Shown: positions 1 through 9,830 of the stretch, one piece after another
How the letters are laid out: every line of letters begins with the position of its first letter
Position numbering within the stretch: position 1 is the first letter of the stretch
Source of the DNA: Meghimatium bilineatum
Lineage: Eukaryota; Mollusca; Gastropoda; Stylommatophora; Philomycidae
DNA length: 64,000 bases
NCBI GenBank assembly: GCA_034231615.1
Contig: CM067309.1
Coordinates: forward strand, 25,567,661 to 25,631,660
Direction of reading: 5' to 3'
Position numbers and translations under genes: made by a program
Notes under the pieces: model-generated
Database searches by the model: none
What the model saw: only the letters and a program-made list of their open reading frames with translations
What the model was told of the DNA's origin: nothing

Positions 1-59
1 AACTATAACTATTATGTGTGTCACGTTTCATCATGTGCTACACTGATATGTAAATTAAT

Positions 60-310
60 CGCAAGCATTATTAAAGGAAACAAAGATCAAGCAAATAAAA
101 TATGTTGGACATATTAAAAGACATGACAGATTGTTGAAGAGGGTACGTGAGGGTAAAGTCGAGGGGAGAGCTCAAAAGGTAGACAGAGGTACAAGAGGGA
201 GAGTAACATCACGAGATGGACAGAATACAGTCTAGCAAGTGTACCACCAAGACAAGAGTAAGGAGATGTTGGAGGTCTGTTGCTACTAACGTTCGTTGCG
301 CAGATAGCAC
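60..310 (+). pseudogene. LINE reverse-transcriptase C-terminal fragment
   Basis: Translation with frame changes gives GHIKRHDRLLKRVREGKVEG followed by an R/G-rich stretch and a tail resembling 'WRSVATNVRCAD'. This is the pattern of the C-terminal segment after the thumb of RTE/Jockey-like LINE proteins (GH..RH..LLK..LEGKVEGRR). It has no start, is frameshifted and is truncated upstream by the window edge. A related tail occurs at about 42870-42960. I am fairly sure it is LINE debris and unsure of the clade. Confidence 0.5.
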
Positions 311-339
311 TTGATGGCATTGCTATACATAAAAAAACA

Positions 340-894
340 TCGTAAGTACTTATTATGTTTGTGTGTGATGTTTAATCCAGTGCTATATTGATATACATAA
401 AAACATAATATGTAATTATCATATTTGTGTTGTGATATTTTATCTCCTCTATGTTGTTACCCACACACATACACATAAAAACATCATCTTGACCAGAGGT
501 CAGGGCCAAAGATATGTTTCCCTTAAGGATTGGTTTACCTAAATTAAAAAAGGACCATTTGTAGACGCACGTCAAATCTTCCTTTTGGTGCAAAATGTGA
601 TGACCATTTTGTGACAAATTGTTTTGGATGAGTAACTTTTAGCCCACTTGTTTCGTTAAGTTTCTAGTACTAAAAGTCATGTTCTTATGTGATAAGAGGG
701 GCGCATATGAGTTCCCCCACCATTATCTACAGACTTGCCGGAGGTGAAGAAACAATTTTTTTTTTAAACTACCGACGGGTCAAATCTGGCCCACTAGGAC
801 CGTTTACTGACACGTCAGGCTTCTTTAGAATGACTTATAGGTACTGGCCGCTGAGCTTAAAAAATAATAAATGGCAAGCTATTTACTGTTGAAT
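340..894. other. No recognisable feature
   Basis: AT-rich unique-looking sequence. The short ORFs here have no recognisable motif. I see no repeat, RNA gene or coding signal that I can support. Confidence 0.4.
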
Positions 895-1154
895 ATTATG
901 CTAAAACGCACTGGCTTCGCATATGAGTGGTCCTTTGTTCATTGCCCAGTTGAGGCGGAAGAGATTTTCAGATCGCAACGGCTCCCGGGTCGACCCAGCC
1001 TTAAATGGATACCGGATTAATCCGGGAAGTAAAGACTGCGAGGGAGAGGAGATGGCTACCGCCCTCATTTGCAGAGCCTCTGAAATGTGAGATCGCTAAC
1101 ATCTCACACCCCTACGGCATTAATAAATGCCATGAGTTACTTTACTTTACTTTA
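895..1154 (+). repeat. SINE-like interspersed element with (TTTAC)n tail
   Basis: A GC-richer block of about 260 bp in AT-rich surroundings. It ends in a short pentamer tail (ttactttactttacttta), as many SINEs do. The internal part contains 'gagatggctaccgccctc'. No second copy is visible in the window, so its interspersed nature is inferred from composition and tail. Confidence 0.4.
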
Positions 1155-2055
1155 TGATGCTAAACAGTATCAAATAACAAGATATCTTAGACAAACTGGT
1201 CAGAATAATGTTAAACATGATAAGGATGATTTTTAAGTCACATGTATAAAGTTGCTAGTTGAAAACGATGTTCGGAACAAAATATATTTCTGGAAAAGTA
1301 CCTTCCGTTATACTTTGTCAACTTCGAAGTTTCCGTGTCCACGTTGTGCAAGTTTAAGAAACCCTCTCAAATTCAGACATAAAAGTAGATTGAAATCCGA
1401 TGTCCATCAAACATTCCTAAATTTAAAACACCATCACAAGAAATTATAAAGGGATATCCTCGCCCACTCTAACGTGTCTGTGCACTGTTGATGAGATGTT
1501 TCCGCGCATGTGAAGACTGCAGCAGAAATGGTTAGTGATATCAGAGTCGAAGCGAAATGATAATTGTCTAAACATAAAAAGTGCAACGTCTAATTCTCAT
1601 GCTGTATTAGTGCAAGGTCAAGTCCAGTCACTTCCTTCTAATAACATGATAGCACACTGTTTACACACTGAATTGCATGAAAACTTTAGAACTGTCACAC
1701 AGGGTGGGTCCGGAACGCAAGGTTGCCACGTTAAAATTAAAGCAAATTACATCATAAAAATAGCCAAAAAATGTCAAGAAAATTTGATCATTTTACATAC
1801 GTGACTCACATGAGAAACCCGAGACCAAGTTTATTCTCACAGTAATTTTGCAGCTAATTTTTGTTTTCATAATTATTTTGTCTATGACTTTTTTAACATT
1901 ATGTGTTAAATTCTCTCCGAATTCGTGAAGAGGTAGACACAATATTGCATTGAGTATACAATATATAATCTGTGATAAATCGAAGGACATTTTGGGGTTT
2001 TGTGTTTTTCCTCATCTACCATTGTATTTAACATTCTATCTTATAATGATAATGT
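1155..2055. other. No recognisable feature
   Basis: AT-rich sequence with short ORFs lacking any recognisable motif. It contains no obvious tandem repeat or mobile-element end. Confidence 0.35.
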
Positions 2056-2059
2056 TGGT

Positions 2060-2425
2060 AGTGGTGGTGATATTGAAATAGTTCCTTTAGCTGTGAGCAG
2101 GTAGCTCTTGACACATGATGATGATGATGAAATAGTTCCTTTAGCTGTGAGCAGGAAGCTCTTGACACATGATGATGATGAAATAGTTCCTTTAGCTGTG
2201 AGCAGGTAGCTCTTGACACATGATGATGATGATGATGATGATGAAATAGTTCCTTTAGCTGTGAGCAGGTAGCTCTTGACACATGATGATGATGAAATAG
2301 TTCCTTTAGCTGTGAGCAGGTAGCTCTTGACACATGATGATGATGAAATAGTTCCTTTAGCTGTGAGAAGGTAGCTCTTGACACATGATGATGATGAAAT
2401 AGTTCCTTTAGCTGTGTTCAGGTAG
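2060..2425. repeat. Minisatellite with embedded (ATG)n microsatellite
   Basis: About seven copies of a unit containing 'aaatagttcctttagctgtg', 'agcaggtagctcttgacac' and a variable ATG run. Unit length changes from roughly 48 to 66 bp only through the number of ATG triplets. The minus-strand reading frames (His-rich or Ser-rich) are products of the repeat and not a gene. Confidence 0.9.
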
Positions 2426-2764
2426 TCCATATCCGTTCAAACAAAAGCACATGTTCATATCAGTTGTGTAACTGAGGTGACTCGGGCTTGTATAAGGTCT
2501 CAAAGGCATAGTTGTGTAAGGAGGGGTTTATGGATGCATGTTTAGTCCCCGAAGGAAAACACTCAAGTCGCCAGTGTTTCAGAATTACCACGACTTGCCA
2601 GGAGCACATCACAAACTTCTGTGTTAATTATATTATGATTCTTACGTCAGATTTATTGACCCATCAGCAGTGATGGAACATCGAGCATTTTCCGTCACCA
2701 ATGAGTCTGTCACAAACGGACAAAGTTGAAATGGCAACTAGTCTGTATCTGTTCGTCATTCATT

Positions 2765-2880
2765 GGGATTATTTGATAGAAGACAAAAGTCAGAAATTGA
2801 GACCAGATGTGACAATGATGATTTGATAGAAGACACAAGTCAGAAATTGAGACCAGATGTGACAATGATGATTTTTTCAC
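2765..2880. repeat. Tandem duplication, about 56 bp x 2
   Basis: The block beginning 'gatttgatagaagacaaaag' and ending 'gaccagatgtgacaatgatg' occurs twice back to back with few differences. Confidence 0.85.
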
Positions 2881-3065
2881 AGGTGACAAGTTGTCAGTCT
2901 ATCCCCCAACTTTTCTTAGTTGACTCCTACTACATGCCTGGATAGAAGGCAGTAACCTTATTCTTTGCACTCGGAACTAGAAGTCCAGGCCCAGGATTTG
3001 CCACACGGACACACGTTATGAAGCTTTCCATGTTGTTAATGGCACGTCAAAAAGCAAAAAGTAAT

Positions 3066-3071
3066 CACACT
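3066..3071. repeat. Left target-site duplication CACACT
   Basis: CACACT directly abuts the first base of the left inverted arm. The same six bases follow the last base of the right arm at 14837-14842. Confidence 0.75.
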
Positions 3072-3164
3072 AGTAGTATATGATGTTCAAGATGATACGT
3101 AGACGCCTCAATACGCCTCAAGTACGCCTCCCAAGATAATATAGCTCATATAACAAAATACTCG

Positions 3165-3600
3165 GTCTGGCGAGGTCGTGCAGAGGTCGTGCAGAGGTCG
3201 TGCAAAGGTCGTGCAGGGCGTGCAAAGGTCGTGTCATGTTACTTATCTGTACAATATGGCGAGGTCGTGCAAAGGTCGTGTCGAATGTGCCCGAATGTGC
3301 TAATATAGCTCATATAACAATATACGTGATCTGGAGAGGTCGTCCAAAGGTCGTGTCGAATGTGTCGAGTGTGCTTTATTATAGCCCATATAGCATTATA
3401 CTCGACCTGGAGAGGTCGTGTAAATGGGCGTCATGTTACGCCATGTTACATAACCGAATACTACTTAACTCATATAACAATATACTGAATACGGAGAGGT
3501 CGTGCAAAGGTGGCACCATGCCCCGTGCTGTTATATAACGGGCTTTAATATAGCCCAAATAACAATAAACGTGACATACAAAAGTCGGGTAAAGGTCGTT
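3165..3600. repeat. Arm subrepeats: 'aggtcgtgcaa' and about 90-bp units
   Basis: Short 'gaggtcgtgcagaggtcgtg' units grade into longer units that each carry 'tatagctcatataacaatat' and then 'gagaggtcgtgcaaaggtcg'. The mirror zone is 14330-14760, where one or two more short units are present. Confidence 0.85.
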
Positions 3601-3908
3601 ACCGGGTACTTATCCGCCTAATAATGAGATGTAATATAATAATGAGATGTGAATGTGTCAAGTGTGCCGCTGAATGTACTGAGTGTGCCCGCACATCCCA
3701 TATGATGGCAGTCGAAACCGGCCGAACCGACCGGCGGCGGGGTGTGGTCCGGAGCGATACCCGTTCGCTGTGGCCGAATCCGGTCAAATTGTGTATCTAA
3801 TGATGCGAATGTGTGTGGGATGGGTCTGGTATTTGGTAGTGGAATTGTCCTTTTATTTGTTTTGCTGATACAAGGAGCTAGGCTCGTGATAAAGAAAATT
3901 TCCACTGC

Positions 3909-4335
3909 GACTTCCAGTGAATGAGGTCTACATAGCCCCCATCTCTCCCCCTTGTGTCGGTGGAGGTGCGTTTGGTGAGTATTAACATGTTATGACCTTA
4001 TTTGTTTAGTGGGTATTTTGTGGTTTTTCCACTGAAATTTATTTATGGTACTATCTTTTTATATAAAACGAACCAATTTTAAACCACATGTGAAAGAGCA
4101 CGCAAAGTTCAGATCATAAAACTGCCAGATGCAATATAATTACACTCGCGGAAACTAGCCAGAACAGTGTAATTAACACATGGTCGTGTCTGGGGTGTTG
4201 TGGAGATGGTAATAAAAACCAATGCCACTTCCAGTGAATGAGGTTAGCATAACCCCACCTTCCCCCACTTATGCCGGTGGGGGTGATTTTGCTGTGTATT
4301 AACATTAACATGACCTTATTTGTTTAGTGGGTATG
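3909..4335. repeat. Direct duplication of about 125 bp inside the arm
   Basis: The blocks at 3909-4022 and 4222-4335 share 'cttccagtgaatgaggt', a C-rich stretch ending in 'cggtgg', and 'atgaccttatttgtttagtg'. They diverge moderately from each other, while each matches its mirror partner in the right arm closely. The duplication therefore predates the palindrome, or the arms are homogenised. Confidence 0.75.
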
Positions 4336-4359
4336 TTTGGGATTTCCGCTAACATTCAA

Positions 4360-4860
4360 GTGGTTCTCAAATTGTAAAATACTGACCATAACAATGTAAA
4401 CCCCCGAGACATATAGACACCACAAAAACTAATATTCTGCAAACATACTTCTGTGCCTTTGGCCAACGGTTCTCATTATTTCATACTTATATTCAAGTGG
4501 TTCACAAATTGTAAAATCTTGACCATGCAATGTAAAACCCCTGACATATAGACTCCACAAAAGCTAATATTCTGCAAGCATTCTTCTGTGCCTCTGGCCA
4601 ACGGTTCTCATTATTTTATGCTTATATTCAAGTGGTTCTCACATTGTAAAAACCTGACCATGAGAATGTAAAACTCGTAACATATTGACACAACAAAAGA
4701 AAATATTCTGCAAACATTATTCTGTGCCTTTGGCCAATAGTTCTCATTATTTTATGGTTATGTTAAAGTGGTTCTCACATTGACCAAGCCTGACCATACC
4801 AATGTAAAACCCATGCCATATATACACCACAAAAGCTAATATTCTCCAAACAGTCTTCTC
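4360..4860. repeat. Arm subrepeats, about 145 bp x 4
   Basis: Units carry 'ttcaagtggttctcaaattg', 'ctaatattctgcaaacat' and 'ctgtgcctttggccaa'. The left arm has four units, and the mirror zone in the right arm (about 12900-13540) has five. Confidence 0.85.
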
Positions 4861-5089
4861 TCAGGCCACGCTTCAGCCATGGTCGCTTGATGGTCTCTGT
4901 ATGCTCTTCAACTATGTTCTACCATATTATCATTATGGTCTCACTAACTTCTAACAGGGTCTACTTTGGGCCAATATATTCTTAGTATATTTTCGCTAGA
5001 GTCTTAAACTAGGTTCTCATGTGCAGCTTCAATTATGTTCTCTCTGTGTTTTGAGTTATTTTTCTCTACTAAAAGGTTTCTTATTAACA

Positions 5090-5760
5090 TATTTCATTAG
5101 CGCAAACGGCGTGTTTATCAGATGTCGAAATTAACAAGTCACACGAAAACACATTTCAGCCCTTTCTCACTAACAACATAGTACATTTGAGAAGTTTTAT
5201 TTGTGTAACTTAACATTTATTGGTGTTTTTTCACAACTAGATAAGCCACTTATACGGATTTTCGATGTTTTATTAGTTGTCTAAATTGTCATACGAAAAT
5301 ACATTTCAGTATTTTTGCAGTAACAACATGACAAATTTTATCGTGTTGTATTTGTGTGACTGTACCATGTACCATTTTCCACAATTAACCAATCTGCTTT
5401 TAGTGATTTTCATTATGTTTTATCATTTGTCTAAATTATCATACCACACGAAACATATTTCAGTACTTTTACACAAACATTATAACACATTTTTGTATTT
5501 GTGTAAGTACATCATTTACAATTTTTTCACAAGTAACCAACCCACTTTTACTATGTTATCATACTAAAAGAACACATTTTTCAGTACGTTGCCACTAACA
5601 ACATAACACATTTTGCCATGTTTTTATTTGTGGTCCTGCGGCATTTATCAATTTTAGTGATGTTCGTTATGTTTTATCAGTAGTTATCTAAATTAGATAC
5701 CATACAAACCCATATTTCAGTACTTTTGCACATTTAGATACAAAACACGGTTCCAATGAA
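5090..5760. repeat. Arm subrepeats around 'gttttatcattgtctaaatt'
   Basis: Diverged AT-rich units carry a 'tttcagtacttttgcacaaa' motif, then 'cataacacatttt', then 'cgttatgttttatca'. The left arm lacks a 304-bp stretch found in the right arm at 11729-12032. Confidence 0.7.
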
Positions 5761-5934
5761 CTTATTTTCATATGGTAAACTGCATGTTTTAGCTGTTTTC
5801 AAAATTATCCCATCCGAAATAACATGCCAACACTTCTCACTAACCTCATACACCATTTTGACAAACTTCTGTATATGAAACAGCATCGTTGATCACTACT
5901 CATAGACAATACCAACACATTTCACACATAGACC

Positions 5935-6250
5935 ATGTCAATATCCCGTACTGATATGCCGTGCTTATCCCCCGTGCTTATACCGCGTTCTGATATCCCG
6001 TGCTAATAGCCCGTGCTGATATCACCTGTCAAAATCCGTTGCTGATATCCGCTGTCAAGATCCGCTGCTATCGATTGTCAAAATCCGCTGCTATCATCTG
6101 GCAAGAACCGCTGTTGATATCTGCTGTCGAAATTCACTACTGATAGCCCCTGTCAAAATCCGCTGGTGATATCCGTTGTCAAAATCCGCTGCTGATATCC
6201 GCTGTCAAGAGCCGCTACTGATAGCTCTAGTCAAGAACTGATGCTGACAT
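5935..6250. repeat. Arm subrepeats 'gatatccgctgtcaa', about 26 bp
   Basis: About a dozen degenerate units such as 'ctgatatccgctgtcaagat' and 'ccgctgctgatatcc'. The mirror zone is 11215-11525. These short units resemble the small subrepeats that make up Drosophila Foldback arms. Confidence 0.8.
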
Positions 6251-6279
6251 CCCGTGTTGACAATCGACGTGTTGCATCC

Positions 6280-7430
6280 CTTTTCACAACTAGGCAAACT
6301 GCTTATAACACATTTTGCTATAATCGAAAGCATTAGGCGTTGATTTTCTAAACATACAAGGTAAATGTTTCTATTTGTATATACCAACGTCTCATATTAC
6401 ATATTTCCATATGACAAATCGCCTTTTTAGCCCTTTTAACAGCTAGGCAAGTCGCTTTTAACAAATTTACATATGATAAACTGCATGTTTTTCACTTGTC
6501 ACAGCCGCTTTTAACGCATTACCATTTGACAAACGGTATGTTTTATCAGTTATCACACATATGAAAACCTATTACAAGGCGTTTACACTAAAAACACAAC
6601 GCATTTATCCCTTTTCACAGCTAGACATCCTGCTTTTCGTAGTTTTCACAATAAGTAAAGTCACTATTTCACCCGTGTCTGGACTTACAATGACAAATTA
6701 CATTGGTTTTATGTACCAACATGTTTAATATTACATATAGCCAAATGATAGAAGTCATGTTTATCACTTTTCACAACTATGCACAGCCCTTTTAACACAT
6801 TTTGCTATAATCAAAGACATTGGGTTGGGCCTTTCTAGACTTACAATGCAATTTTCCTTATTTGTATGTACCAACAAGGTTCATATTACGTATTTCCATA
6901 GGACAACTTTCATGTTTTATCACTATTCACAACTAGGCAAACCGCTTTTAACAATTGTTGGTATTACCAAAAGCTATGTGTGGTGGTTCTCTAGACTTAC
7001 ACTGTAAATTTTCCTATTTTTATGCACCAACTGGTTTCATATGACATATTTCCAAACGACAAAGTTCACGTTTTATTACTTTTCACAGCTAACCAAAACG
7101 CTTTTTTAATTCTTTTCATATGAAAAAAACGACATGTTTTATTAGTTTTCTAAATTATCAGGTTATATGAAGCCACATTACAATACGTTTACACTAAAAA
7201 CATAACGCATTTAAGCACTTTTCATAGATGGACACACCACCTTTCGTAGTTTTCGCAATGAGCAAAGACATTATTTTGCTCGTTGCTAGACTTACAAAGG
7301 CAAATTACCATACTTTTATGTACCAACAAGGTTCATATTATATATGTCCATATGACAAGCTTCAGGTTTATCGCTTTTCACAATTAGGCAAACCACATTT
7401 CGCAAACCCCTAGCTATAACCCGGGTGATA
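6280..7430. repeat. Arm subrepeats with 'cttttcacaactaggcaaac'
   Basis: Long degenerate AT-rich units each contain 'cttttcacaactaggcaa', a 'catatgacaaa' motif and 'ctagacttaca'. They account for most of the inner half of each arm (mirror about 10033-11180). The short ORFs here appear identically in the mirror arm and have no recognisable domain. Confidence 0.7.
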
Positions 7431-7947
7431 TCACATGACATTAGCCAAGGCCGATATCCCCTGTTGATACCCATGACAATGACCTAGAACACTACACCCT
7501 GTTAATAGCTCATCCGGATATCACCCTACTAACAAACCATACTAATATAATATTCGTTATTAACACCAACACGACTAAAAAAACCCTGATACAGGACTAT
7601 CTGGCTAGGAACAACTGACACATTTCTTACAACTAAATACCGATACAATATAAGAGGCGTTGTTGTTGGTTATGGTTTGCATATATTTCCCAGTTATAGA
7701 CAAATATATACACCAAGATAAACTCGACAATATATTTTTTAAAAAGACAATCACATATTAAAAAAATACTGACAAATACAGAAAAGACATACACAGAAAA
7801 ATTTAACAACGCAGGTTGCCTCATAATGGTTTATTGAATCATTTGAACGACATACATAGCGTAGTTAGAAAGGGGCATATGTTGGTGTCAGCATTTACTA
7901 TCTATAAGAACAGCTTCAATTGGTTGTGTCGGTTGTCTAAACACTCA

Positions 7948-8016
7948 ACCCAACGGATGGTCGTTTATAAAATATAAGTCGAAAGAAGTGCCCACAATGT
8001 TCTCCAGCTGATATTT
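7948..8016 (-). pseudogene. Antisense copy of the central ORF 3' end
   Basis: These 69 bases are the reverse complement of 9447-9515, which encode the last 23 residues of the central ORF (ending DHPLG). No upstream coding sequence accompanies them here, because homology stops exactly at 8016/9447. They mark the breakpoint where the inverted copy joined. Confidence 0.85.
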
Positions 8017-8020
8017 CAAT

Positions 8021-8111
8021 CAAATTCAACCAGAGCCCCTCCTCTTATCACTATAGCCACTAACACATACAAGGTGACTAGTAATAAGAGGAGGGGATGT
8101 GGTTGAATTTG
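8021..8111. repeat. 28-bp stem hairpin beside the left arm breakpoint
   Basis: 8021-8048 and 8084-8111 are inverted repeats matching at 26 of 28 positions (caaattcaacca...cccctcctcttat), with a 35-base loop. The hairpin starts four bases inside the unique centre, right at the inner end of the left arm. Its closeness suggests a role in forming or stabilising the breakpoint, which is inference. Confidence 0.8.
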
Positions 8112-8513
8112 CTTGGTGTTATAAAAGTTCGCTTATGACTAGCTAAAAAAACTAATTCACTGGTACATAGACATATAGAATTTTTCATGCGATTATGGTT
8201 AGTGAAAATAGTAATTTGGTTCCCCAGGGCTAATAAATATCCGTGACAGTCCTTAGTGGTCTCATTAAGTCGTGTTCTTTGAACTACCAACACCCAACGT
8301 GTTTTCTAGTGTGTTACAGAGTTATAATAGATAACTGAAAAGCTAACCTCTGTTGTTGTCTAATTAGCCGTTATGGTTTCAGTTCAACCGGTACGTTGGT
8401 TGTATGTAATACCTTTGTTTTGTTATATGATGTATGTTAGTTTTTATGCTGCTTACCTCGTCGGTATGTGGCGAACTAACCACCATGCCCGTTTGTCACT
8501 GAATTAGCTCTGT
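8112..8513. other. Unique centre upstream of the ORF; possible exon 1 and intron donor
   Basis: Unique sequence not shared with either arm. At 8373 an ATG opens an 18-base stretch followed at 8391 by GTACGT, a good splice-donor match. The nearest good acceptor is a T-rich tract ending CAG at 8642-8644. Splicing would place the first zinc-finger cysteines in frame with this ATG. No other feature is supported. Confidence 0.35.
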
Positions 8514-9518
8514 GTGGTTATAATTAGTATGTATTATTGCGTATATTCTGTTATTAAACGATGTTTTTATTATGGTTTGGTTGTTACATCGACTAAAATA
8601 TATGTGTTTGTCCTATTGACATCTTTGTGTTTTATCATCACCAGGTCGCCCCGGGTAGCAAAGCCTACGGCTGTGAAACTTGTGGGAAAGAGTTTAAACG
8701 CGTATACACTGCGTAGACATTGTCAGAATTTGCACATTAAGCGTCGATATAACTGTTCTGTTTGTAAGAGTGACTATTCTGATGTTGCGTCTTTACAGCG
8801 GCACGTAAAGAAACACCAAGAACAAATGAACGGGCGTGTTGGTCATGCATCCGCGCCAGTTACACCACTAACGTTATCAGTTTCACCCCCACATATGACT
8901 GGCTCTTCGTTAGCAGCAGTTTTGGAAATTACATCGCCCTTGTCGCTGTCTGCTACCTCTGAAAACAGTGTACCTCCATTATCACCACAACCACTACTAC
9001 CAGACAATAACGGCACCATAAGTGCACTAACACCACGGGCACCTAACTCACCCCACTTCGATTTTTTAGCTGGTTTACCATTAGACATACAGCAAATATA
9101 TATCGATAATTGGTCAACTATACATACACATATCACAGTTCGTAAGTCCAGCGCGACTTATACGTTTTTTCATCCCCCAATGATACCTCATATACAAGAT
9201 TGGAATGAGGTTCTAAGACCCATGTTCACTGACCAAACTAAGAGGTTCAAAGTGAACTTTTCCAAACATTTGATATTACGGCATCGAGAGACATTAGAAC
9301 CAAGATTTTTTCACGGCTCAGTTAACAATTCGGCTGTTTTAGAGTACCCAGCGCTGATAAATAATAGACACGACTTTGACCTCTTTGTTCAGAAAGTTAA
9401 CGAAGCTGACCCTATGAATGTTGCCCAGAATACGCGGCCAAATACCAAATATCAGCTGGAGAACATTGTGGGCACTTCTTTCGACTTATATTTTATAAAC
9501 GACCATCCGTTGGGTTGA
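8514..9518 (+). CDS. Zinc-finger protein with Maverick/Polinton-like C-terminal domain (frameshifted)
   Basis: 334 codons. Residues 1-44 look like translated intron (T-rich, hydrophobic). A first C2H2 finger is split: its Cys pair (codons at 8672 and 8681) lies in another frame, continuous with an open stretch from the predicted splice acceptor at 8644, whereas its His pair (H69, H74) is in this frame, so there is an indel near 8684-8717. The second finger is intact: C81-x2-C84-x12-H97-x3-H101. A Pro/Ser/Thr-rich linker (about 105-180) precedes a domain (about 182-334) containing RPNTKYQLENI (308-318) and ending HPLG. I recall this RPN(S/T)K...HP(L/I)G domain from the region ahead of protein-primed DNA polymerase in Maverick/Polinton-type elements, but this is memory and not a search. 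Residues 312-334 lie in the right arm. It is probably inactive. Confidence 0.6.
   Translation: MVIISMYYCVYSVIKRCFYYGLVVTSTKIYVFVLLTSLCFIITRSPRVAKPTAVKLVGKSLNAYTLRRHCQNLHIKRRYNCSVCKSDYSDVASLQRHVKKHQEQMNGRVGHASAPVTPLTLSVSPPHMTGSSLAAVLEITSPLSLSATSENSVPPLSPQPLLPDNNGTISALTPRAPNSPHFDFLAGLPLDIQQIYIDNWSTIHTHITVRKSSATYTFFHPPMIPHIQDWNEVLRPMFTDQTKRFKVNFSKHLILRHRETLEPRFFHGSVNNSAVLEYPALINNRHDFDLFVQKVNEADPMNVAQNTRPNTKYQLENIVGTSFDLYFINDHPLG
8645..8718 (+). pseudogene. Frameshifted first C2H2 finger
   Basis: Read from 8645, the frame gives VAPGSKAYGCETCGKEFKR and then meets a stop after the expected position of the finger loop. The matching His half (TLRRHCQNLH) is in the next frame. The distance from the second Cys codon (8681) to the first His codon (8718) is 37 bases, not a multiple of three. 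One base too many or two too few would explain it. Confidence 0.6.
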
Positions 9519-9638
9519 GTGTTTAGACAACCGACACAACCAATTGAAGCTGTTCTTATAGATAGTAAATGCTGACACCAACATATGCCCCTTTCTAACT
9601 ACGCTATGTATGTCGTTCAAATGATTCAATAAACCATT

Positions 9639-9830
9639 ATGAGGCAACCTGCGTTGTTAAATTTTTCTGTGTATGTCTTTTCTGTATTTGTCAGTATTTT
9701 TTTAATATGTGATTGTCTTTTTAAAAAATATATTGTCGAGTTTATCTTGGTGTATATATTTGTCTATAACTGGGAAATATATGCAAACCATAACCAACAA
9801 CAACGCCTCTTATATTGTATCGGTATTTAG
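9639..9830 (+). CDS. Small hydrophobic ORF, duplicated in both arms
   Basis: 63 codons, with an identical copy on the minus strand at 7633-7824. Residues 9-48 are strongly hydrophobic with one charged break (FKK), compatible with one or two membrane segments. It sits 120 bp downstream of the zinc-finger ORF. I do not recognise it. AT-rich DNA often yields such frames by chance, and identity between arms is expected at the DNA level, so evidence for a real gene is weak. Confidence 0.15.
   Translation: MRQPALLNFSVYVFSVFVSIFLICDCLFKKYIVEFILVYIFVYNWEIYANHNQQQRLLYCIGI

Larger units (their letters stand above)
3072..8016 (+). repeat. Left inverted arm (4945 bp)
   Basis: Pairs with 9447-14836 in reverse complement. 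Coordinates sum to 17463 at the inner end and 17908 at the outer end, and the 445-bp shift is explained mainly by two right-arm insertions. Substitutions are rare by eye. The inner end (7948-8016) is an antisense copy of the last 23 codons of the central ORF. From outside to inside the arm holds a 'gaggtcgtgca' repeat zone, a GC-rich block, a 125-bp direct duplication, 145-bp units, long AT-rich units, a 'gatatccgctgtcaa' zone and more AT-rich units. Confidence 0.9.

Noticed and set aside
2028..2430. His-rich and Ser-rich minus-strand ORFs resembling metal-binding repeats
   Set aside because: Entirely explained by a minisatellite with ATG runs. Two frames are open at once and unit length varies with the microsatellite.
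6825..7007. Mirror pairs of identical short ORFs in the arms taken as conserved genes
   Set aside because: Identity follows from DNA-level identity of the arms. The frames are AT-rich repeat sequence without recognisable domains.
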